NCBI RefSeq assembly: GCF_027172205.1 | Contig: NC_070607.1 | Coordinates: 6,954,001 to 7,018,000 of the forward strand | DNA from: Podarcis raffonei | Lineage: Eukaryota > Chordata > Lepidosauria > Squamata > Lacertidae | Reading direction: 5' to 3' | Length of the DNA: 64,000 nt | Shown: positions 56,801-64,000 of the stretch, in pieces | Layout: every line of letters begins with the position of its first letter | How positions within the stretch are numbered: position 1 is the first letter of the stretch | The notes under the pieces: model-generated | Told to the model about the DNA's origin: nothing | What the model saw: only the letters and a program-made list of their open reading frames with translations | Database searches by the model: none | Position numbers and translations under genes: made by a program

Positions 56801-59800
56801 ACCAACCTAGCAGTTCGAAAGCATGCCCCAAAGTGCAAGTAGATAAATAGGTACCGCTCTGGGGGGAGGTAAACTGTGTTTCCGTGTGCTGCTCTGGTTT
56901 CACCAGAAGCGGCTTAGTCATGCTGGCCACATGACCTGGAAGAACTGTCTGCGGACAAACGCCAGCTCCCTCGGCCTATAAAGCGAGATAAGCGGCACAA
57001 CCCCAAAGTCATCTGTGACTGGACTTAATTGTCCTTTACCTTTTAATATGTGTTTATTTGAACTGGGTGTAAATTACTGGTGTTTTTCAGGAAGATGTAT
57101 AATAACTCTGCTAGAAGCTTGGTCTTTAGCAATGTTATTTATGTTATTTTATTTGTTAAATTTGTGTACGATCCTTCTCCTGGAGATTGCAGAGCGATTC
57201 ACAACATAAAAATACAAAATGAGAACACAAAATAGAGAACAAAACAAAAACAACCCAATAACCCCACCCACCACAGTAATCTAACTTGCCAGAACATAAA
57301 CAACAGAACACATGGAAGAGGTTAGTGGTCATTTTTTATTCACTGTCACCCCATGAATCCATCTCCTAAAGGACTGCAGGAGTTTCCCTCTGTCACCTAT
57401 TTTCTACTCCTTCCCTCTTCATCCCAGTTCCTTAACTGAGCTATGAAAAGTTGTGCCTGTGTGTCCTAGAGAACACATCAGTCCTGAGGCCAAAGCTTCT
57501 CTGGAAATCCTCCAATGTCAGTGGCTGTCTGTCTCTGATTGCGCGCGCGCGCGCGCACACACACACACACATCCATCCAGATGAAGCTGTCCATAGGAAA
57601 CATTCTACCTGTTGCTGTGCTTGCTGCTCCTCAATGAAGTGGGAATTTACCGACTGCATTTCGCGATCCAAGCGGCCGTACTTGTCAGCCCCAGAACTCC
57701 AGCCATGAGTTCCACTTTCTCCCAGAAGGACCTGCACATCAGTGAACAAAGGGGGAACAAGTGAGCCGTTTCTGCGTATAAAGAAAAAATCTCACAACTC
57801 AGTCAGATCACAACACATTCCCAGAACCAGACTTTTAAAAAAGGGTCAAGCAACGTGTCTGGGCATTTCTCTTTTGAATGCTGTACACCTGACATGCTGT
57901 TCCTCTTTCACTGTCTTTTGATTTTCAAGCAGATTGCTATGGAAGATGACTTTTCCTACGTTAAGAACAGCAGGTAAAGCCACAACTGCAAAGGAACAAC
58001 CAGTAGCCTTAAAATGTGCTCCTAATTATTCAATGGCAAGTGTGGCCTTGTGGTCGGTGCCCTACTAGGACAAGCTCCACAGGGGAGCTCCCAACAGAAG
58101 ATGTGGTTAAGATTTCCTGTCGCAGCAGAATTTCACATGACCCTGTGAAGTCTTCTGTTTGTTTGTTTTAAATTCTGAGGAGAGGAAGAGGGCTTCAATC
58201 CACCACCATCATGGTCAGTAAGTGCAAGAGAGACTCTGGGGACTGACTTACCATCACCTTGCCCCCGCTGTGGCAGAGGAGAAAGGAGAATAAGCTGTCC
58301 CAGACCCGCTCCTATCTATCCTACAAAATACAAAACTATGGCCATTTCTGGGAAGGAAGAGTTACAATTATCTTTAGGCAACTGCTGCATTTGCTTCATT
58401 GTGGAAGATTGACATAAGGAAAACAAACTCCTCCTTCCCACACATGTGTGAACAGAGTTTGGTAGTTCAAACAGGCAGGACAGAAGAAAATGTTCTCCTA
58501 TTTTTTGCAGGCTCGTTGCACCCTTCTGAGCAAGGATGTAAGTCACGCTCTGAAACATGGGGCTTCTTTATGAAGCATCATCAATGCACAATCTTTAAAT
58601 GCTCATACCTAATACAAACGGCCCAGCCATATCTCACAAATTCTGCAGTCAAGTCCGAAGGCAATCTAGCAGCAATACTGACCTGCCTGTTTTTCCTTTC
58701 AGCCAGTGCTTGAACAGAAGTGTTTGACATTTGATCCTTCATATCCTGTTTAGTAAAGAAATAAAGAATAAGAATTTTATTCTGATGTTAGCATAAGTTA
58801 CGACATGCTAATTTTTAAAATAAAGATGCTCTATTGTATCCTGGGCAGTGGTGTTTTTTTTTTACAAAACAAAAAACAAACAAACAAAAAGGCATCTACC
58901 CACAATAACAGTTGTTAAGAGCTTCTCAATGCCTGGATATTTATTTTAAAGTATAACATTTTATTAGTACAAGTCTGTTTGTAATGCTATCTAACATTAG
59001 AAGATGAAAGCTGCAATCCTAAATACAACTGGACTGTCTTGTGAGAAGGATTGCTCTGTAAGTGGCCCTTATGAACTGCCTTGCTCCAACCAAGCATACT
59101 AAACACTTTAATAATAATAATAATAATAATTTTTATTTATACCCCACCCTCCCCAGCCAAGGCCGGGCTCAGAGCAGCTAAGAAGAAGACACAAGAAGCC
59201 GTGATTTCTCTGTTCTGTATGCAGTCGACTCCTCCGACTTAGGAAAGCCAAACACCTTACCCTGACCACCTGTCGTGTGCTTGTGATGAAGGCTTTTCTT
59301 ACTCCTAGCTCTGTTGCATCAAGGTTGAATTTTCGAGGGTTTGCTTCAACAATGCGTTGGGAATAGTCAGTAAAGGAAACTATATCTGAGATACAGTTCC
59401 TACATAACATATAGCCATTCTTAATGAGGCCTTTTAAAAGCAATTACTTTTTCTACACAAAGAGAAAAAAAGGAGGAATGCATTCTAGAAACATTTTTCA
59501 GGATATGTGCTGAGCGTATATGTCATCTTTTAACAAGATTTGGTTTTTTGATAAAAGAAAATTATATTCTTGTACACCCCTTGGAAGCCCTTTGGACTGA
59601 AAAACTTTTACTTAATATACTCAGAATTAAAATTTGAACAATTTTGATGCCATTTGAGTGGGTAGATATTATAGCTAATAAAGGATTTTGCTTCTAATAA
59701 TGCTTTCTTATCTTAAATGATAGCATATGGGAGAACAAACATGAACGCACACTGTAAAGAATAATTTGTGGTGTGAGAAGAATTAAGATTCTGGTTTCAG

Positions 59801-62378
59801 CAACGCGTCCAAGATGACATGTTATACCAAAACTTGCTTATTTGTTGAACTGAGTAACTTTGTGCCAAAATCATCTGGGTAAGTACAATGTAGGTTTCTG
59901 TATTTATACATCTGAAAACCCAAAGGATATTAATAGTTTCATCTAAGTCTTCAAGATCCCACTCAATGCTCCTTAGGTTGTTCCTCAGTTCATTAGTGGT
60001 CCAGTCTATTTCTTCTCTTGTAGCGGTGGATGGATCTTGCAGGAGTTCTGTCCATCTCTGGAACAGCCCCTGTGCAGTGTTCACTGCCTTCTGAACTTCC
60101 CTGGAAGTGAAGGAAAAATGAACAAAATAGAACATTAAAATTTGCTAGGTGGCCTCATAATTATTTTTATACATGTGTCAACTTACAACTGCTGAGCATC
60201 TGCACTTATAGAACAATGTTCTTATTTGCCTATATTCAAATACAAATCATTTGATGCCTCCCCTTGAAAATACTGGTGTATGTATGCAACAAATATGAGC
60301 CAGTTCATATACTACCTCCCCAGCCTGATGTTTCTCACATGCCAGAGAAATCTGTGTGTATACACCATCTACAGAAGATAATTGTGGTTGCAGTTCCAAT
60401 TTGTGAATTTTTTTGCAACAGCTATGGGAAGACAGCAAGATAGCGTAGTTAAACCTTTATGTCTATCAAAGGCTACCTTCCTATGTGCAGTGGAGAAAGA
60501 GATACCTTCCCACCTCTATACTATGCAAAGCAATAGATGTGCAGAGCGTACAAATCAGCCCTGTAAGTATTTGGAAAATAAATCACTGACCTGGATGACT
60601 TAACTAGTTTCTGGCTCTTTAGAATGCTTTTCACTAACATACTTTCTGAAGACTTTTCTGGTCAGCTTACCATTATAGGCAAAGTTTAGACTATTCAATA
60701 CAGCTCAGAGATCTATGCTCTCTCCTCAATTAGAAGAGAAACATTACAAACGTCACTTTACAACGTCCTTTCTTGAATCCTTAATTTTCTGAAAATGGTA
60801 AAAGCCAAACATATATCACCTCTAGTTAGCTATCAATTCTAGTCCCTGTTAATCCGGTTCCCTATATTTGGAAATGCTATTCCCACATGGCTCCCAGTAT
60901 ACAACTTGTGCACTGTTCTTGCCTCTTTGCTCATGCTAGACAAGCTTTCAAAGTGGATTTAAGAGGTCTGCTTCCAACCATCACCTACAGGAGTGAAATG
61001 TACCAATATCCGGCAAGTTGAAATTATTTACTTAAATCCTGCTGTTCCTCTCAAAGGATCCCAGGGCAACACACACACAAAACAAACAAAAAAAACATTC
61101 TAAAGCAGTTAAAACTTTTAAACAACAATTACAATTAAAAACATCTAAAAGAAATTAGTTGAAAGGCAGGTTGTGGTGAGTGAGGGGTTGAGGACTTTCA
61201 TTTCAGGTAACATGTCAATGACACTTCATATCTAACTGCGGACAAACTATGTTGGAAAGATTCACAATTGCTAAACAATGCTGCTAATTTCCATGTTTAA
61301 CTTTCTAGAACAACATTTTCACTAGATAGGGAGTTTGCCATTCATGAACTTATCCTCATCCTTCTGTCACAAACAATTGTGTGTCCCTCCATTTCCCTAC
61401 AAATTTAACAAACACCTCTAGGCAATCATTAGCATGTCAAGTTATGTTCAGTTGAAACAGACTTTTGATTCTGTCCTTAAAACCCCTGAATGTCAAGCTT
61501 TCAAAGAATGCATAACCTTGTCCTTATAATTTGCTTTGTATAGTCATCTTTTCAACTTATATCCATTTTCCGCACAGCTAGTTCTGAAGAAGGAAAAATA
61601 TGCTTGCTGGAAATTCGGGGAACCCAGATGCTAATGTGTGAGACTCTTGTGACCATCAAATCAATATTCTAACGGTAGGCTGAGAATTAAGATCATCATG
61701 AAAAACTTTAATCTCCTTCACTGAACATGATGATCTTTCAAAAAACGTGATGGACACGAAAAATGACAGAGTATCAGCAACCCTGTTTCAGTCTTTAGTC
61801 TCATAAATGCCCATGGGTCAGCAAAATGCTCATAAAATGATGGGCGCATTCCTGAGGGCTATAACCAAAAGGCTATGAATGAACGCACAATGGGAGGGGG
61901 GAAATGGGAGCAAATGCAGTACTAAAAAATGTGCCATTTCCACAGTGCTGCCCATGTCCCCCTCAGGACCCAGACCCGGGCAACCCTTCCTGAACCAAGG
62001 CAGGCAGCGAACCATCAGGAAGAGGGTCATTATTACTACTAGTAGTATTACCATTATCATTATTATTACTGTCATTACTGCTATTATTATCTGTTAAATC
62101 TATCAGTCCCAAGGCAACATGCATCCAAGCCCAGCACCCTGTCCTCACAGCACAGTAAAGAGCCCTGCTCAATCAGGCCACCAATTAGGGTTGCCATATG
62201 TCCTCTTTCTTTCCTGGGTATGTAAAATGTCATCAAATGGATCCATAGTTAAAGTAGAAGTCGGCAAATGTGTCCTCTTTTTTGCCCCTCAAAATATGGC
62301 AGCCCAGTCATTAGGAGCAGCGTGACTATTGTTGTTGTAAAATAATAACAGTAATAGCAACTATTGTTGTTAATATGC

Positions 62379-62413
<35 letters not shown>

Positions 62414-63322
62414 GCTGTTGTCACATAAGTTTTTGTTTATATACTGATGCTTATTATTACTGCTGTTGTTAAATAATAATTGTTTTGTTTATATAATGAT
62501 GCTTATTACTGTTGTCAAATAATAGTTTTTATTTATATAATAATGCTTATTATTACTGCTGCTGCTGTCAAATAATAATTGTTTTTATTTATATAATGAT
62601 GCTTATTATTACTGCTGTTGTTAAATAATAATTGTTTTGTTTATATAATGATGCTTCTTATTACTGCTGTTGGCAAATAATAGTTTTTGTTTATTTACTG
62701 ATGCTTATTATTACTGCTGTTGTTAAATAATAATTGTTTTGTTTATATAATGATGCTTCTTATTACTGCTGTTGTCAAATAATAGTTTTTATTTATATAA
62801 TGATGCTTCTTATTACTGCTGCTGCTGTCAAATAATAATTGTTTTTGTTTATATAATGATGCTTCTTATTACTGCTTTTGTCAAATAATAGTTTTTATTT
62901 ATATAATGATGCTTCTTATTACTGCTGCTGCTGTCAAATAATAATTGTTTTTGTTTATATAATGATGCTTATTATTATTACTGCTGCTGTTAAATAATAA
63001 CAATAATAATAATTGTAATAGTAGTAGTAGTAGCAGCTAATATAACGATGCTTATTAAGGAATTATCATTTATCAGTTAAACCTGTCCGCCCCTCGCTGC
63101 TGCCCCTTCGCGGGAAGGAGGGCGGCAGGATCCGACCGCGAGCGCGGCGCTCTCCCCGTCCCCGCGCCGCCTCCGGCCCTGGTTCCTCGTGCGGGCCGCG
63201 GAGTCCCCGGGAGCCTCCCGGGCGCAGGCCGACCACCCCGGGGAGAGCGAGCGAGAGAGAGGCCTGCCCTCCTCGGCGCCCACTCACCCTTTCACCACGA
63301 AGAAGGGGTCCTCCATGGACAT
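53741..63322 (-). CDS. STX6: STX6, syntaxin-6 (Qc-SNARE), eight coding exons
   Basis: Exons in transcript order are 63322-63288, 60100-59931, 59355-59261, 58745-58683, 57731-57609, 55873-55767, 55178-55084 and 53817-53741. The total is 765 nt: 254 residues plus TGA; human STX6 has 255. The N-terminal half ([20 protein letters not shown]) forms the three-helix domain. The linker (about 122-150) is divergent. The SNARE motif spans about 163-225 with zero-layer Gln196 (DEQ), and a C-terminal anchor ([17 protein letters not shown]) follows. Known role: fusion of endosome-derived vesicles with the trans-Golgi network. Intron 2 is AT-AC; the others are GT-AG. Start chosen because it matches the invariant family start. 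Confidence 0.97.
53818..55083 (-). other. STX6 intron 7 with purine tract
   Basis: GT-AG intron. It contains the (TTC)n(TTCTCC)n block at 54765-54853. Nothing else recognised. Confidence 0.5.
54765..54853. repeat. (TTC)n then (TTCTCC)n tract
   Basis: About eight TTC units, then about nine TTCTCC units, then TTC again. In the STX6 transcript this reads as (GGAGAA)n and (GAA)n, a pure purine tract. The Arg-rich frame on - here is an artefact. Confidence 0.95.
55084..55178 (-). CDS. STX6: STX6 exon 7, C-terminal SNARE motif (residues 198-230)
   Basis: Acceptor GTGGTTCTAG and donor ACCAGTG then GTAAGT. It encodes [20 protein letters not shown] and [12 protein letters not shown], the layers +1 to +8 of the Qc helix. 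Confidence 0.95.
55767..55873 (-). CDS. STX6: STX6 exon 6, N-terminal SNARE motif (residues 163-198)
   Basis: Acceptor GGGTACCAG and donor GCAGT then GTGAGT. It encodes [20 protein letters not shown] and [15 protein letters not shown]. Gln196 is the ionic zero-layer residue that defines a Q-SNARE. The ILE at 165 replaces the Val of the human protein. Confidence 0.95.
56122..56477 (-). mobile_element. Sauria-type SINE, full length
   Basis: Inverted copy in STX6 intron 5, so it lies in the sense direction of the transcript. The duplication attaagggctgta / attaagggctcta lies at 56109-56121 and 56478-56490, with one mismatch. Confidence 0.92.
56687..57043 (+). mobile_element. Sauria-type SINE, full length
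   Basis: Opposite orientation to its neighbour at 56122-56477, only 209 bp away. The duplication taatatgtg lies at 56678-56686 and 57044-57052. The inner CTGTCTGCGGACAAACGCC insert marks the same subfamily as 18238 and 28675. Confidence 0.9.
57053..57540. other. STX6 intron 5, L2-like tail
   Basis: About 57140-57240 looks like an inverted LINE tail (ATTTTATTTGTTAAATTTG then a run of A-rich sequence). Otherwise nothing recognised. Confidence 0.4.
57541..57571. repeat. (GC)n(AC)n tract next to STX6 exon 5
   Basis: Eight GC units followed by about eight AC units, beginning 37 nt inside intron 5 from the exon 5 donor. Confidence 0.95.
57609..57731 (-). CDS. STX6: STX6 exon 5, linker to SNARE (residues 122-162)
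   Basis: Acceptor CTGATGTGCAG and donor CAACAG then GTAGAA. It encodes [40 protein letters not shown] and Q. This is the least conserved exon: the stretch around [10 protein letters not shown] differs from the human protein and is one residue shorter, which accounts for 254 instead of 255 residues. Confidence 0.93.
58683..58745 (-). CDS. STX6: STX6 exon 4 (residues 101-121)
   Basis: Acceptor TTACTAAACAG and donor AACAGGCAG then GTCAGT. It encodes [20 protein letters not shown] and Q, the end of the N-terminal helical domain and start of the linker. 63 bp, phase 0 at both ends. Confidence 0.94.
58746..59260 (-). other. STX6 intron 3 with a LINE tail scrap
   Basis: About 59113-59190 looks like an inverted L2-like tail starting in (AAT)n. 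Nothing else recognised. Confidence 0.4.
59261..59355 (-). CDS. STX6: STX6 exon 3 (residues 69-100)
   Basis: It starts after the AC of an AT-AC intron and ends at donor GGTCAGG then GTAAGG. It encodes [20 protein letters not shown] and [11 protein letters not shown] after a split Ser codon. The frame upstream of 59355 stays open, which would mislead a GT-AG-only gene finder. Confidence 0.95.
59356..59930 (-). other. STX6: STX6 intron 2, an AT-AC (U12-type) intron
   Basis: The intron starts ATATCCTTTG and ends CCCAAC. A branch-like TTCCTTTAC (59378-59370) matches the U12 branch consensus TTCCTTAAC at eight of nine bases, with the A at 59371, 15 nt from the 3' end. Joining A from exon 2 to GC of exon 3 gives Ser, as in human ETISIVEANP. 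No GT-AG pair restores this sequence. Confidence 0.93.
59931..60100 (-). CDS. STX6: STX6 exon 2, N-terminal helical domain (residues 12-69)
   Basis: Acceptor TTCACTTCCAG; ends at ACTATTA just before the AT-AC donor. It encodes [40 protein letters not shown] and [16 protein letters not shown], identical to the human protein as I remember it. Confidence 0.96.
60101..62412 (-). other. STX6 intron 1, main part
   Basis: No gene recognised. A copy of the AGGGTTGCCAT-type MITE lies at 62187-62314. ATT-rich runs are at 62028-62095 and 62379-62412. A possible LINE tail lies near 61020-61140. Confidence 0.45.
62413..62982. repeat. Minisatellite of about 50-bp units in STX6 intron 1
   Basis: Eleven units share GCTGTTGTCAAATAATA then TTTATATAATGATGCTT and TTATTACT. 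Short units (AATAGTTTTT) and long units (AATAATTGTTTT) alternate in the order S L S L L S L S L S L, so the array grew mostly in pairs. A degenerate twelfth unit runs to about 63057, at the edge of the CpG island. Confidence 0.92.
63288..63322 (-). CDS. STX6: STX6 exon 1 (residues 1-12)
   Basis: ATG at 63322-63320, coding [11 protein letters not shown] plus two bases of Gly; donor AAAGG then GTGAGT. The in-frame ATG at Met1 matches the family; upstream in-frame ATGs in the GC-rich sequence are not conserved. Confidence 0.95.
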
Positions 63323-63524
63323 GGCTCCGCTCGCAGCGGCCCGCCCCGTCCGTCCCGCGCCTCGGCCAGGCCAGCCCGCCGGGTCCCTCAGGCGGCGGCG
63401 GAGGCGGCGGCTGCTGAGGGTCGGCGCTGCCGCTGCTTCTCCCCTCAGCCTCTGCCCCTCCCCCACCGCCTCCCTTCTTTCCCGCCCAACCGCCGCCAGC
63501 CCGCTCGGCTATAGGCTCCCTCTG

Positions 63525-63534
63525 CTCACGTGAC
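63525..63534. promoter_or_regulatory. CACGTG site, CLEAR-like, in the STX6 promoter
   Basis: CTCACGTGAC matches the CLEAR element GTCACGTGAC at nine of ten bases; about 205 bp upstream of the STX6 ATG. It could equally bind USF or MAX proteins. Confidence 0.45.
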
Positions 63535-63621
63535 TCCCCGCCCTCTCTTTCCCCAAGCACGGGGCCGCGGCCGGAGAGAAGGGAAGGTTCCCCATTGGAG
63601 GAGGGAAGGCGGAGGCCTCCA

Positions 63622-63631
63622 GTCACGTGAA
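63622..63631. promoter_or_regulatory. Second CACGTG site, CLEAR-like
   Basis: GTCACGTGAA matches GTCACGTGAC at nine of ten bases, 97 bp from the first site. Confidence 0.45.
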
Positions 63632-63730
63632 GCGGGAGCCGAAGGAAGGCCCGCCCCTTTCTGAAACGGGCGGGGCGAAGGCGAGGGAGGGAGGGGCGGG
63701 GCTTGTGGTCCTCGGTGCCTCGGCCAGAGC

Positions 63731-64000
63731 ATCCTTTGCAAAGCAGCAGGTCCCCGCAGCATTTATTCATTCAACCTGCTGCTTGGGAGAGCATAAGTCC
63801 CTTTGGAAACCACCACAGAGGGAAGATGGGGAAGGTTCATCGATTATTTTATTCATAAATCAATGGCATTTTTGTTTTCATCCGAAAATGTCTGGGCGGT
63901 TCATGGCCTAAAAATGCAAAAGGATTGGAAAAGCTTGCAAATATTAGATAGACTTAGGATTTAAATATGTAATGTCAGGAAAATGCAAAAAAACCAAAAA
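63731..64000. other. Flank upstream of STX6
   Basis: AT-richer sequence beyond the CpG island; no gene or repeat recognised. Confidence 0.4.

Larger units (their letters stand above)
63060..63730 (-). promoter_or_regulatory. STX6: STX6 CpG-island promoter and 5' exon
   Basis: Dense CpG around the start codon, with GC boxes (GGGGCGGGGC-type near 63690 and CCCGCCCC near 63648), an inverted CCAAT at 63594-63598, and no obvious TATA box: a typical housekeeping promoter. It holds two CACGTG sites (listed separately). The long - frame across it is a composition artefact. Confidence 0.75.

Noticed and set aside
59261-59443. Longer exon 3 of STX6 using an upstream CAG or TAG acceptor
   Set aside because: It would add residues such as FTDYSQR that are absent from the family, whereas the AT-AC junction gives the conserved Ser-Ile-Val-Glu.
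62413-62982. CRISPR-like array
   Set aside because: Units are contiguous without unique spacers and lie in a vertebrate intron; ordinary minisatellite.
63066-63770. 234-codon - strand frame across the STX6 promoter
   Set aside because: High GC content removes stop codons. It overlaps the true start exon in another frame and matches no family.

Overview
This is a vertebrate nuclear window, almost certainly from a squamate reptile and probably a lizard. The evidence is its repeats. There are eleven copies of a tRNA-headed SINE of the Sauria (Squam) type with a Bov-B-like tail, and two 5'-truncated Bov-B (RTE) LINEs. CR1 and L2-like LINE pieces, a tRNA-Lys-like SINE with a CR1 tail, a tRNA-Ala-like SINE, a MIR/CORE-like SINE, and many small hAT and Tigger/pogo-type DNA elements are also present. 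Some Sauria SINEs and Bov-B copies still have near-perfect target-site duplications, so they are young. The narrower group (for example lacertid) is a guess. No prokaryotic genes, no tRNA or rRNA genes and no recognisable endogenous retrovirus were seen.

Two host genes lie tail to tail. KIAA1614 is on the + strand: nine coding exons from 13883 to 40275, 1271 codons plus stop, ending in a PDZ domain. STX6 (syntaxin-6) is on the - strand: eight coding exons from 63322 down to 53741, encoding 254 residues. The same neighbours in the same convergent order are found on human chromosome 1q25.

Layout: 1-9120 is repeat-rich flank upstream of KIAA1614. 9165-9745 is a minisatellite that runs into a GC-rich block (about 9700-10135), the best candidate for the KIAA1614 promoter. 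10639-11303 is a dimeric tandem repeat split by a Tigger element. KIAA1614 follows, with introns rich in SINEs. 40276 to about 42075 is its probable 3' UTR. 42080-48125 is intergenic and full of transposons. 48130-53740 is the STX6 3' flank and probable 3' UTR, then the STX6 gene. A second minisatellite (62413-62982) lies in STX6 intron 1, beside the STX6 CpG-island promoter (63060-63730).

Functionally, STX6 is a Qc-SNARE of the trans-Golgi network and endosomes. KIAA1614 is an uncharacterised, mostly disordered protein with a C-terminal PDZ domain. Nothing in the sequence links their functions beyond conserved neighbourhood. I did not find a convincing undescribed system. The strongest observations are an AT-AC (U12-type) intron in STX6, several datable nested transposon stacks, and promoter-side minisatellites at both genes.
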